From contig RPFO01001027.1 of NCBI GenBank assembly GCA_009746045.1, forward strand, positions 1 through 22,148: DNA of 22,148 nucleotides, in the 5' to 3' direction. The stretch is from Mesostigma viride. Lineage: Eukaryota; Streptophyta; Mesostigmatophyceae; Mesostigmatales; Mesostigmataceae. Shown here in pieces: positions 8,746 through 17,680 of the stretch. A program made the translations under genes and the position numbers. How positions within the stretch are numbered: position 1 is the stretch's first letter; every line of letters begins with the position of its first letter. The notes under the pieces are model-generated. The model made no database searches and was not told where the DNA came from. It saw only the letters and a program-made list of their open reading frames with translations.

Positions 8746-9880
8746 TGTTAGTGTTTCTTGTTATTGCCTCCCGGTGCTGCTTGAGCGTTAGCACCAGCCA
8801 GGTCTTTACCCGCAAGTACATGCGTTTGGTAATGGCTTCTGCCACTACTGCATGCGTTATTGATTATGTGCGGCGGCTGGGCAAGCTCCATGTCTAGGGA
8901 GTTGACAGCAGTGGGTTTGATTAAGGGCCCTCAGCCCTGACATAGAGAGGATCAACAGTCTCCCTAGAGGGTAGAGGCTGTGCTGCCAAGAAAGCAACAA
9001 TACCCTTACACTCGATCATCCCAAATAAAATGGGGAGATCTGCGTTCAAAAGACATGACATTCATTCAGATAACTCACGTTGGGGTGGACGGTGATACTT
9101 GTCTCGTTTGCATATGCCGTCCAGCCCAGGCCGCCCACCGCCGGCGATGGGGATAGGCCAGGAGTGCTTTAATCACATATTAACAGCTGGAGCGTTTCTA
9201 TGCTCCTCATGCTGCAGCGATAGCTTTCTGTTTGGTTATGATATGTTGAAAAGATAGCCACCGCTCTTGAGCATTATATCAGAGCATGCATGAGGAAAGA
9301 AAGCAACGGACTTGCTTACGCTGGAAGCCCCAGGGGCCGGCGCGGGGCCGGTGCCTCCTGGGGGGTTGTTTTCCTGCCGCATTGCCGCCGCCATGGCTGC
9401 TCCAGCAGTGGGTGCTGCTGTCGCAGCCGCCGGGGAAGAGGGTTGTTCGGTGCCCCGTAGGGGAACCGGCTCCGCCACCGGCTGGCGCACAGGGGAGGGG
9501 GGTTGTTCGGACTGCCTCGCGGCAGCCGGACCCTCCACCTGGCTGGTATTGTCATTGTTGTTCTTTTGTTTTCTTTTTCTTTTTCCTTGTCTTCTTTTTG
9601 TTTTGTTGTTATTGCATGCAGGCGCACCGACATCAGCCGGTGCCCTGTTGTCTGGCGGACGACGCTGATCATCATCGTCGTCCCCAAGATATAGTTTCTT
9701 TCTTTTTTTTTTTTTTTTCTTTTTTTTCCAGTGCCGGTTTGAACCATTGTTGAGTTTGATGTTGCTGAAGAGCGTTTGTAAAATTCAAGTTAGTAAATGG
9801 GAATGAACGACGTGGTATATTGCTTGAGAGCACTGTGAGCTGAGAGCAATGAATTGCTTGGTTCATTATTAGAAAATAGG
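8746..9880. other. No recognisable gene; GC-rich internal repeats and a T-rich tract
   Basis: I see no coding region I can support. At 9361-9545 a GC-rich stretch repeats: GGTTGTTCGG occurs at 9441 and 9501, exactly 60 bases apart, each followed by a similar segment ending near CACC(G/T)GGCTGG, and a weaker copy starts at 9361. From about 9555 to 9610 the strand is CT-rich, and 9691-9729 is almost pure T. On the - strand that run would be a poly(A) tail, which could be the trace of a retroposed element, but no body is recognisable. Confidence 0.5.
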
Positions 9881-10232
9881 TTTACCCTTTATCAACGTTC
9901 CTCTCACTGGCTGCGCCGCCAGTGACCGTTGGGTGCAGACCGTTGGCCCGAGGCCGCACGATGACAGGTCGCAGTCTAGTCACTGCATCGTGTGATCACA
10001 GATCAATGCATGCTGCAGTACGGTCCCTATCTAGGATACTCTAGTACCGTCCAATGACAGGACACTACGTATACTGGGGACTGACATCTGTCACGTACCC
10101 CAGTACCCAAAGTACCTATCTAGGGAAACGTATGCGACTCGACTAGCATTCCTATCTGCATAGCCCACGTGGTATTTATATTCACATACCCGAACGTAGG
10201 TTTACAAGGCTTATTCATACGTTGTATTCACA
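9881..10232 (+). other. Non-coding stretch with a TATA-like box upstream of the 10233 reading frame
   Basis: No gene is visible. A TATA-like word TATTTATA lies at about 10172-10179, about 55 bases before the ATG at 10233. CCTATCTAGG recurs twice (about 10027 and 10114), and GTAC-containing words cluster at 10018-10120. This may be a promoter or the end of a diverged LTR. I could not match it to the LTR at 13126-13709. Confidence 0.3.
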
Positions 10233-10784
10233 ATGCCTTTGAGACTTAGTCTGCAGCAAAGCATGGAGACTAACTATGCGGGCCTGGTATTTCCACGGCT
10301 TTTGCTCCTTCTAGTTCCACCGGCGGTGCGGAATCTGTTAAGGAATCACTTTCCCCGGTACCTTCCGCCGGAGGGGGCGTTGCGGGGCGAAAAGGGCCTA
10401 CGGGAGGGGCAGTACTCGCTCCGACAGGCCTTGGATCGCATCGCGAAGATGGACGACAAAGATCAAGATGATGGGAGCGATGGCTACGATTCCGATTCCG
10501 ATGACCGTCCCTCACGCCCTCCCCCACGTTCTCCCCCGCGGGATCCACCGCCTCGGGGCCCCCCTTCCTTGGAGGGCAGAGCAGGACCCCGTCCCGTGAC
10601 ACGTTATGAAGCGCCTCCGCCGGCGACAGGTTGGGGGCGACAAACCGGTCGGGAGTCGCGGGCTATCCCGAGAGCAACAGGATGGGGCGGGGGGAGTGTC
10701 AAATATCTAGCGATGTTTCTCTACTTTTGTCACGCATTATGTTATCACGCATTATATGCGGGGAAAATTGACGCCGTCAGCTAG
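10233..10784 (+). CDS. Gag-like or hypothetical protein, low complexity
   Basis: The 183-residue frame has a hydrophobic Leu-rich stretch near residues 22-35, an acidic Asp/Ser stretch (KMDDKDQDDGSDGYDSDSDD, about residues 72-91) and a Pro/Arg-rich segment (RPPPRSPPRDPPPRGPP). The acidic and proline-rich order resembles the disordered part of some plant LTR-element gag proteins, but there is no capsid or zinc-knuckle motif. The frame two bases on, GPGISTAFAPSSSTGGAESV onward to about 10470, looks equally protein-like, so the N-terminal half may be read in the wrong frame because of a frameshift near 10460. I infer that it belongs to the pol-less LTR element ending at 13709; a host gene is possible. 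Confidence 0.3.
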   Translation: MPLRLSLQQSMETNYAGLVFPRLLLLLVPPAVRNLLRNHFPRYLPPEGALRGEKGLREGQYSLRQALDRIAKMDDKDQDDGSDGYDSDSDDRPSRPPPRSPPRDPPPRGPPSLEGRAGPRPVTRYEAPPPATGWGRQTGRESRAIPRATGWGGGSVKYLAMFLYFCHALCYHALYAGKIDAVS

Positions 10785-11403
10785 GTGTTTATTTACACGA
10801 CTTGTTGTTGGGTTTGCATCCCTATTAATTGCACCCACAGGTCGTTGACTAACTTAATATCATATACAATGTTTGAGTGTACTAAAATCCGAATGATGTT
10901 GCTCGGAATACAGCAAGCTTTACCTGTCAGCACCGTTACAGGTGCCGTAATTTACATCGGCTCTCTCCGGATCAGATTAGGTCCGCAGTTTGTGGTGCCG
11001 CCCTGGAGGCGATAGGACTTTGAGCCTATCAGCTAACCACACACACAATGTACCATGATGTGGACAATAGATTACAGGCTGCAAAGTCGTTATTATCTAG
11101 TGTTCTTTCCGTGGTTGTAGAGACGCTAAGCTGCAGTGCCGTCAGATGTAAATCAACGGTGCATAATGCATTAGCCGCCACTACTTTGTGTGCCTAGAGT
11201 TGTTTGCTTGCTAGCCGTGTGTGGCCCCGACCCAGTGTTGGTCGTGTGACCCTGCCCAGTGTTGGCATTGTCATTTGCCCTGGCCTAGTGTTGGCTATGG
11301 TAGACTGCGCCCAGTGTTGGCCGCACCGTGTTTTTCCACTCTCAGTAACGTATTTTAATACAAGAAGTCTTTTCCATACACTTGTGCAATATCTGGGTCA
11401 TAA
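10785..11403. other. Non-coding interval with a hairpin and a spaced 11-base repeat
   Basis: No coding region is supported. GATAGG and CCTATC at 11011-11030 can form a short hairpin. CC(C/T)AGTGTTGG occurs four times at 11231, 11255, 11284 and 11310, spaced 24, 29 and 26 bases. The interval is more AT-rich than the reading frames on either side. Confidence 0.5.
11231..11320 (+). repeat. Four spaced copies of CC(C/T)AGTGTTGG
   Basis: Exact copies are at 11231-11241, 11255-11265 and 11310-11320, and one copy with a single change is at 11284-11294. Spacers are of unequal length and share no clear sequence beyond frequent G/T. This could be a decayed minisatellite or a cluster of protein-binding sites. 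It lies about 90 bases before the broken frame that opens at 11404. Confidence 0.75.
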
Positions 11404-12900
11404 CAGGCAAAAGATCTTTCCTCCGAGCCCCGGTTTCTGACAGGGAGTCAGGCAGCTCCTCGGCGTGCACCGCAACGACCTGCACCCCGCCGTTCGCCCT
11501 CGCCGCCCTCGCGTTCACGCTCCCGATCAGACTCGGGGACCGAGGTACGACCCACTCGCCGAGCATCGCCGCCGCCGCCTCGTCGCCCGGAGGATCGTCA
11601 ATGGGAACGAACGTGGGGGGCCACGCTCGAACTGGAGCAGGAGGCGACACGGCGACAGTGGCAGGAGGCGACGGAGACCCCGCGGCGAGAACAGAACAGC
11701 CGGCCAGGGGAGAGCTCTCTGATGCGCCCCCCGTGGGTCCACCGCCGGATGTGGATCAACAGGAGACTACCTTCCTTGTCTCCTTGGATCCCCGCCCCCG
11801 GCCTGACCGAGCTGGGTCGTCATCGTTACGTCCCGCGGAGGGACCCAGCGGGCCCACCACGTCGGCTCGACACTCACACCGTTCCGCGGAGGAACATTGC
11901 CTACATACTAGGGCTGAGACGCCACTTCGTGTCGCAGAAGGCCCCAGTGAGACGGGCATTCTGGTGCCAGCGGAGCCCGTGGTACGCCTTGAGGCGCTCG
12001 TGGCAGCGGTACAATCGGGGCAAGACCTGTTGCAGCGGTTGTTGGTCCAGCAGGGTCGTCAAGGCGATCACTCCGCCGCCACGTCCGTGGGCTATGATGC
12101 TGCATCCAGGGCTCCGGGGTCTTCGTACGATGAGTGGTCAATGGGGGATTTCATACGGGCGGTGCCGGGCAGGGTGGTGAGGTACGGTGGGCCGGGGCCA
12201 CGTACGGAAAAGCTGTGTGTGCTATTCGAGGGACCTTCGTCTCTCCAGGCCCCTCCTGGCATGCATCTGCCCGATCCTCTGGTATTTCGCGCGGGCCCTT
12301 GGTGTGCGGTGGATCGCGGGGCCTATTGGGAGCAAGTGGAAATAACCTTCTTCCCTCAGATTCCGCTGCCACTACCGCAACCAGCCGTCCCTCATCTTCC
12401 TCTCGTGGCGGGGCATACTGTGCGGTTTGGTTCGGAAGATTGGTGGGATTGGAGATATCAGTCACGTGGATGGGGTGGGACACGTGGTGGCGCCTCCCAA
12501 GGTGGCCCCAACGGAGGGGCGCGCCTTTCTGGACAGGACAATGCTCGACTTCGCGGGGGCTCAGAAGGCGGTAATCGACGATGATCACGTGCGCACGGAG
12601 GTTTTTATGATGGGGGTAAATTTCTTTAGCGTGCACCGCTGTGGGGTGGTGGATCGGTCGGCATTGACTCTCATATTCACCCATCCCCAGTACTTCGCCG
12701 GGTTTCTGGCCATGTGGCCCCCGGGAACGTGGGTGGAGCTCTCCAGGGTGGGCCGACAGAAGGTGTCCCCTTACCAGGTGGCCTTTGAGTGTGATCTGCG
12801 CTCGCACCCCGGGGTTATGATCCAGCAAATGACTCCCATGGGGCGTCAGGCTCTTACCGCGGCCCAACAGCAGCGGCGTGCCACTAGCGGCGGACGCTAA
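11404..12900 (+). pseudogene. Unrecognised protein, frameshifted, just upstream of a 3' LTR
   Basis: The most protein-like reading starts in frame 1 after a TAA at 11401-11403: APRRSPSPPSRSRSRSDSG, a charged part containing RQWERTWGATLELEQEATRR (probably helical), to about 11715. It moves to frame 0 (QQETTFLVSLDPRPRPDRAG; later VVRLEALVAAVQSGQDLLQR and YDEWSMGDFIRAVPGRVVRY) until about 12440. It then returns to frame 1 (MLDFAGAQKAVIDDDHVRTE, VFMMGVNFFSVHRCGVVDRS, FLAMWPPGTWVELSRV) to a TAA at 12898-12900. The last 300 codons look like a folded, Trp-rich domain with no family I recognise. It has no RT, integrase or protease motifs. It may be the gag or an extra ORF of a non-autonomous LTR element. 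Confidence 0.4.
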
Positions 12901-13125
12901 GGTGGTTGTGAAAGTTCTGTGACGGATCGCGGAATGATCCGGTCACCAGACCCCATGCTACTACGTCAGGGTTGGTCCTGTGTATCAACCTCTAGAGGAA
13001 CTGGTATTACTAACCGGCGGGTGAACCGGGGTTGGGACATAATACTCTTATAGTAGCGTAGCCTTACTTGTTTCCTTTCTATCTTTTGTACGGTAGGGAC
13101 TACCGACCCCCGTGGGGGGGAGGAG
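12901..13125 (+). other. 3' untranslated interval ending in a polypurine tract
   Basis: No ORF is present. The run GTGGGGGGGAGGAG at about 13112-13125 is purine-rich and directly precedes the TG of the LTR. That is where LTR elements keep the polypurine tract that primes plus-strand DNA synthesis. It supports reading the LTR as the 3' copy. Confidence 0.65.
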
Positions 13126-13709
13126 TGTTACGTGCCGGCCCTTTTGGACGGACGTAACAATGGAATAAGCTACTAAGGCAATTTGGCCTGTTGTAACAGT
13201 CTGTATGGACTGCGGTTATTGTGTGAATTGGACTAGGTCTTTTGGTCCTAGGATGACCTTTTAGGGGCCGGTGCAGTGGCGCCGCGCCAGTTCTGGGTTT
13301 GTCTGTAGTTCTATGCGTGGATCCTGCAGTTGAGGGTCGATGTCGGCCCGGATCCTACGTGGAATGAATGACTCGGCTTGTTCTAGAAGAATTGGCGTTG
13401 TATCTGCGCCGCAACCGACCTAGGTTAAATTAGTCCAAGGACGAGAGTCTCGTCCTCTTGGTTTGATGAATGTTAAGTGCGAAAACGCCTTCACATTGAG
13501 CCTGGGGCAATTATCCATTTGTAATTGGTATTGCTAGCCAATATAAGTGTGTACAATTAGCTTGGCATCAAGCCGCGGTGCCAGATATCTCACGACTCGC
13601 GTCGTGAAGCGCAATCTACATTAGGTCACCTTGAATTATTCCTAATTCCGGCAGGAAGGATCTTTCGCTACGTAACTCAGGCTAGGTGTGTCTGGGTTGG
13701 CACGTAACA
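13126..13709 (+). mobile_element. Long terminal repeat (3' LTR or truncated element end), 584 bases
   Basis: It begins TGTTACGTGCC and ends GGCACGTAACA, an exact 11-base inverted terminal repeat with the TG...CA ends typical of LTRs. A polypurine tract is immediately upstream. A TATA-like AATATAAG lies at 13540-13547. Two strong hairpins are present: GGACGAGA-G-TCTCGTCC at 13439-13455, extendable outward, and TCACGAC-TCGC-GTCGTGA at 13590-13607, the latter downstream of the TATA-like box where it would lie in the transcript leader. No second copy of the LTR is visible in the window, so the 5' LTR is missing or outside, and a target-site duplication cannot be checked. The sequence after 13709 does not resemble an initiator-tRNA primer-binding site, which agrees with a 3' LTR. 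Confidence 0.8.
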
Positions 13710-13857
13710 GCTAGGTATGGTGAGACGGAAAACCGCCTGGCAGGTGTATTTACCGATCCTCCGCCTTAACCAGAATTTTTTGCTCATTAGATAATTTTAT
13801 GCGGTTTTTAATTTTTTTTTGCTAGGCAAACAGTAGGCTTACTTCTTTAATGTATCC

Positions 13858-14700
13858 TTTGACCTCATTTATGCCGACGACATCACGCTCATCGAGAAGC
13901 CGGAGTCTGCCCAACTTTGGCTGGACTGCCTGGCGCTCGAGGCTCGGGCGGTTGGTCTAGAAATCAGCCCCAAAACGGAGGCCCTGGCCCTCGGCATGGC
14001 AGGGCCCCCACCCACACTCCGCCTCTTAGACGATGCCGAGGTCAACTACCCTCCTTCAGGCCGCTTCAAGCTGCTCGGCAGTTGGCTTCCCGACTGCGAG
14101 GACGACATGACGACACGGATCGGCATGGCGTGGGCGCACCTCCATGACCACCGCCGCTGGTGGAGCAACCCCGCCCTACCCCGGATCGTCAAGCGTGACC
14201 TCTTCAAGGTCGTCATTCTGACGATCCTGACCTACGGCGCCGAGACGTGGGCACTGACGCAGGAGCTGGAGCAACGACTCGACGGCGCCGTCACCAAGAT
14301 GCTGCGCCATGCAGACCCTTAACATCCCCTTTGGTTTGCACATTAGTAATGAGGATTTGTACGCTGATTTGCCCTATGTTTCCCACATCATTATTAGGGC
14401 CTAATAATGTGCCGCACAGGCGCCTGCATGGGCCTAGCCGGGCACCTGGCCCGCACAGATCTGGTAGATACCTCAGATAGACTAGCCGGCACCAAGCCCG
14501 GCAAGCCTGGGCGCGTTATGTCCTCACCTGGCGTGCCCCAGGCCGCGCGCGGCAGGGCCGCCACCCGTGGACTTTTCGTGATAGACTCGGCATGGACATG
14601 TGCTACACTAGACGTGACGGGCTCACCCCCGGGCAGCCTCCCGTCGACGGGCACCCCCGGGCAGCTTGTCTGTAATATGGAGGCAGATGGTGCGCAAGGA
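13858..14700 (+). mobile_element. 5'-truncated LINE: end of reverse transcriptase and C-terminal tail
   Basis: The fragment opens at DLIYADDITLI, with the YADD catalytic box at 13870-13881. It continues with the palm/thumb landmarks FKLLGSWLPDCEDDMTTRIG, KRDLFKVVILTILTYGAETW and a TAA at 14320-14322. The reading then continues in the next frame (NIPFGLHISNEDLYADLPYV) and, after a second frame change near 14400, with MGLAGHLARTDLVD, the GH-R motif found near LINE C-termini. Only the last part of the protein is present, which is the usual result of incomplete target-primed reverse transcription. No poly(A) tail or target-site duplication is obvious. The clade is unresolved (RTE- or L1-like). 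Confidence 0.82.
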
Positions 14701-15020
14701 TAGATGGCAGGTAGTGAATGGAGACCACCCCAAAGCCTGTGGGGGCTCCGCGTGTGACCAAGTATGGCATTCATAGCGATTCGGGCCGCGGTGCCCACAC
14801 CCCTGTAAGTAGGACCTAGATAGCTTATACCATCCATTCCATCCCATGTTCCCCTCCCACTGAGGACTTATGCTCACGTGACGCAGTCACGTGTCTAATT
14901 GATTACATGTCTAATTGATTACTTAATATCCTTTGAATTTCGCGCACTCTAAGCTCTTACCTTCTGCGCCCTTGTTATACTTTTGTCCGCTAACATTCTA
15001 TTTCTGCTAATACCGATGCA
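14701..15020. other. Non-coding stretch with mirrored G-boxes
   Basis: No ORF is supported. CACGTGAC at 14875-14882 and GTCACGTG at 14886-14893 form a perfect inverted repeat around a 3-base centre, each with a CACGTG core. It is followed at once by two direct copies of TGTCTAATTGATTAC at 14892 and 14908. See the separate regulatory entry. Confidence 0.5.
14875..14922. promoter_or_regulatory. Inverted pair of G-box (CACGTG) sites plus a 16-base direct repeat
   Basis: CACGTG is the G-box bound by bHLH and bZIP factors in green plants. Two copies in mirror arrangement with flanking AC/GT form a 19-base perfect inverted repeat. The overlapping tandem copy with a TAATTGATTA core (homeodomain-like) adds to the impression of a control element. 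The nearest candidate coding sequence begins about 160 bases downstream. No TATA box is convincing. Confidence 0.3.
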
Positions 15021-15083
15021 TTGTTCCTGAATCGATCTGGTGATAGTCTTCGCACTCAACCGTCTGACCCTTGCTGCCCCTGC

Positions 15084-15299
15084 ATGCCTGCCGACCCTTG
15101 TCACCTGGAAACTGATGTCACGCAGCCATACGACACATCTCTAAGGGAGGCCAGGGTGGCGCTTCTCAGGTCCCTGGGGGCGACCATACAGCCGGGCGCA
15201 AACTACGGAATTGATGTGCGTCTACCTGCCGTGTTTGTTAACCACTTACCCGTGGCAAGCAACTCTAGCCACGCATGTATACAGGTGCAATTTGGTCAG
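15084..15299 (+). CDS. Candidate exon of an unrecognised host gene
   Basis: The frame contains CHLETDVTQPYDTSLREARV, then ALLRSLGATIQPGANYGIDV and RLPAVFVNHLPVASNSSHAC, a balanced composition unlike the repeats around it. It stops two codons after a possible splice donor (CAG/GTCTAA at 15299/15300). I chose the ATG at 15084 as the first Met; the open frame extends further upstream. A plausible acceptor at 15436-15438 would join it in phase to the next entry. Family unknown; this could be chance. Confidence 0.22.
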
Positions 15300-15438
15300 G
15301 TCTAATACTGCGCATGGTTACTGCCATTGTGCAAAACAAAGTATGTTCTATGCTTTTTTTGTGCATGCATGGTGCGTCCGGTATCACATAGTTATGTACT
15401 GCCGACATATTACGGTCATTCACGCTTTGGGTTTGCAG

Positions 15439-15516
15439 GATGATCGGGTAAACCCAGCTCACGGAGTGTACCCTACTCGAGGCGTTTCTGACCGCACGTC
15501 TGTTGTGCTAACTTGA
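15439..15516 (+). CDS. Candidate continuation exon
   Basis: After GGGTTTGCAG (acceptor-like, ending 15438) the frame in phase with the preceding candidate exon reads DDRVNPAHGVYPTRGVSDRT and ends at TGA 15514-15516. The donor is the non-consensus GTCTAA and the intron would be about 139 bases. Support is only the open frame and the splice-like edges. Confidence 0.18.
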   Translation, partial: DDRVNPAHGVYPTRGVSDRTSVVLT

Positions 15517-15830
15517 AGGAAGGGTACTAAGAGGAACTTACGGGACACATATGAACTAAGTTCTAGTAGGCCGCCGCCGATCCGTCATCCGTGGGTGCCC
15601 CGACTTACTGTAATGCGTGAATCCAACTTCAGGAAACTCAAGCAAACCCAAATTAAGACGCGGATGACTGTAGTTACTGCCTACGGCAGCAATGTAGAGA
15701 ACAAAAAAGTGAAGAATGGCATGGGCTACAAAGGGTCCAGAATCCTCAGTACAAGCCTCAGCATTGTTTAGACCATGCATGGAGCGAGCCACATACTGCT
15801 GGCGCCCCCCCATGCCCCCCCCCCCTACAC
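15517..15830. other. Non-coding flank of the CA/CCCA repeats
   Basis: No gene is supported. The end of a - strand frame (FVAHAILHFFVLYIAAVGSN and neighbours) is open but comes out of the repeat and has no recognisable features. Confidence 0.4.

Positions 15831-15831
<1 letters not shown>

Positions 15832-15871
<40 letters not shown>
15832..15871. repeat. (CA)n microsatellite
   Basis: About 20 uninterrupted CA units directly precede the CCCA tract and follow a C-rich run. A compound repeat of this kind often grows from the same slippage-prone seed. Confidence 0.97.
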
Positions 15872-15872
<1 letters not shown>

Positions 15873-16335
15873 ACCCCCCACCCCCCACCCCACCCACCCA
15901 CCCACCCACCCACCCACCCACCCACCCACCCACCCACCCACCCACCCACCCACCCACCCACCCACCCACCCACCACCCACCCACCCACCCACCCACCCAC
16001 CCACCCACCCACCCACCCACCCACCCACCCACCCACCCACCCACCCACCCACCCACCCACCCACCCACCCACCCACCCACACCCACCCACCCACCCACCC
16101 ACCCACCCACCCACCCACCCACCCACCCACCCACCCACCCACCCACCCACCCACCCACCCACCCACCCACCCACCCACCCACCCACCCACCCACCCCCAC
16201 CCACCCACCCACCCACCCACCCACCCACCCACCCATGCACCCACCCACCCACCCACCCACCCACAACACCCACCCACAACACCCACCCACAACACCCGCA
16301 CCCACCCACCCACCCAGGCACCCACCTACCCACCC
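15872..16335. repeat. (CCCA)n tetranucleotide tract, G-quadruplex-prone on the - strand
   Basis: About 110 CCCA units have occasional interruptions: a 3-base unit near 15972, CACACCC near 16078, five C near 16195, ATG near 16235, and three copies of a CCCACAACA variant at 16258-16297. The complementary strand is (TGGG)n, with runs of three G every four bases, ideal for four-stranded structures. All Thr-His-Pro-Pro or Gly-Trp-Val reading frames here are by-products. Confidence 0.96.
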
Positions 16336-16602
16336 GCTCAGCCCACCGCCACCACCGCTTCTTCAACCAGTACCATTGATACAATTATGCAAGTTGCTCT
16401 TGCTCTTCTAGATTTCATTTAATTTTTCGTGCTACATCGCGCTGCATTGTGCTAAATCATGCTAAATCATGCTAAATCGTAAATTGCGCCTCCTGTTTGT
16501 GTCATTTTGTTTGATCCATTGCACCACTTCTCTTTCTTTGCTCATGCGACTCTCGCACATGCATGCGCATTGTGTGCAACATCTAGCGCCATTCCCTCGC
16601 AG

Positions 16603-16856
16603 GTGCACGGCATATCAACGTCAGGGAGCCCTGGGTGCTGGCGCACGAAGGCCTGCAGTGTGCCATCAGTGAGGATCTCACACAAGACTACCTGCATGGT
16701 GGTCAACTTCAAGGGCCAGGTACATCGTCGGACGTTGCGCCGTATCTGTCATGCTTTCATACAACTAACACAGTAGACAGCGAGCTTGTCTCCTTGATAG
16801 CAGACAGCCAGTGGCTCCTGAGCACCCACAGGAAACATGGAGGTGGATATGTGTAG
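16603..16856 (+). CDS. Candidate terminal exon of an unrecognised host gene
   Basis: After a pyrimidine-rich stretch and CTCGCAG (acceptor-like, ending 16602), an 84-codon frame reads ARHINVREPWVLAHEGLQCA, ISEDLTQDYLHGGQLQGPG and later VDSELVSLIADSQWLLSTHR, ending at TAG 16854-16856. The composition is ordinary for a soluble protein and there is an upstream stop in the same frame, as expected for an internal start at an exon edge. It may belong with the candidate exons at 15084-15516, with the CCCA tract in an intron. I do not recognise the family. Another frame (CSVPSVRISHKTTCMVVNFK) is also open. Confidence 0.25.
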
Positions 16857-17074
16857 CCGTGGACATTATAAATTATGGCTTGCTAATAACGTTCATCGAG
16901 ACCTATACGGTTTAGCTAAAAACAAACTTGTATGCCATAACACATCGATATCGCTCAGTAGCATGCAGACGGCTTGAACGTCAATGACCCAGTGCTATCA
17001 AACCTTTTTATGCCTGCTTTCCATGCCTGCCCTTTCAACCTCTTGATGCCAGTGGCCTTACTGTTCCTTAGCGT
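16857..17074. other. Short non-coding interval
   Basis: AT-rich sequence with no supported gene, leading into the pyrimidine-rich repeat. Confidence 0.4.
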
Positions 17075-17375
17075 CCCTGTTCTTCCCTATTCGTCTCTAT
17101 TCTTCCCTGTTCTTCCCTATTCGTCCCTATTCTTCCCTATTCTTCCCTATTCTTCCCTATTCTTCCCTATTCTTCCCTATTCTTTTCTATCTTCCCTATC
17201 TTCCCTATTCTTACCGATCTTACCGATCTTACCGATCTTCCCTATCTTCCCTATCTTCCCTATCTTCCCTATCTTCCCTATCTTCCCTATCTTCCCTATC
17301 TTCCCTATCTTCCCTATCTTCCCTATCTTCCCTATCTTCCCTATCTTCCCTATCTTCCCTATTTTCCCTATTCTT
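17075..17375. repeat. Pyrimidine-rich minisatellite whose period changes from 10 to 9 bases
   Basis: The 5' part (about 17075-17190) repeats TTCCCTATTC, period 10, with TTCGTCCC variants. The 3' part (17225-17375) repeats TTCCCTATC, period 9, about 15 times. Between them lie three copies of a TTACCGATC variant of the 9-base unit. The single-base loss from 10 to 9 spread through the second half. Phe-Pro-Ile or Ile-Gly-Lys frames over it are by-products. Confidence 0.95.
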
Positions 17376-17680
17376 CCTGGTGTGCCTTTCTTTTCTGATA
17401 CAATCCTGTTTTCTTTTCTGATGTACTTCTGTCCGTCCATTTCTTCCTACAGTTGCGATCCTTGTACGTTTTTTTTTCTGACGGCGAGTCTCTTGATAGA
17501 TCCTATCTATCTTTTCGCTCGGCCATGCAGGAGGCAGATCTTTGTTAATGGACACTGGCCAGTGGATTGAGATCTGTGATGCACCAGGCAAGCCGGTGCG
17601 ATTGCCCTATAATGCTAGCTCAATCTTCCTATTTGTCCTGCCGTGATATGTCTTTTCATCGCGCTGCACTAGGAGCCGGG

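Noticed and set aside
9236-9753. Candidate proteins of 100-155 residues on both strands
   Set aside because: Composition follows the GC-rich and T-rich low-complexity sequence, frames on both strands overlap equally, and there is no motif.
12151-12867. A 238-codon - strand frame over the LTR-element ORF
   Set aside because: It is antisense to the better + strand readings and rich in Pro/His/Arg, as expected of a GC-rich shadow frame.
13126-13709. Reading the LTR as a 5' LTR with the LINE fragment as its internal region
   Set aside because: A polypurine tract lies upstream of it, no primer-binding site follows it, and the downstream sequence is a LINE rather than gag.
15556-16422. Proline/histidine-rich and Gly/Trp/Val-rich proteins of about 200 residues
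   Set aside because: They are translations of the CCCA tract in different frames; no start context, domain or conserved flank supports them.
16974-17591. Phe-Pro-Ile and Ile-Gly-Lys repeat proteins
   Set aside because: By-products of the 9-base repeat. A hydrophobic repeat protein would need independent support.
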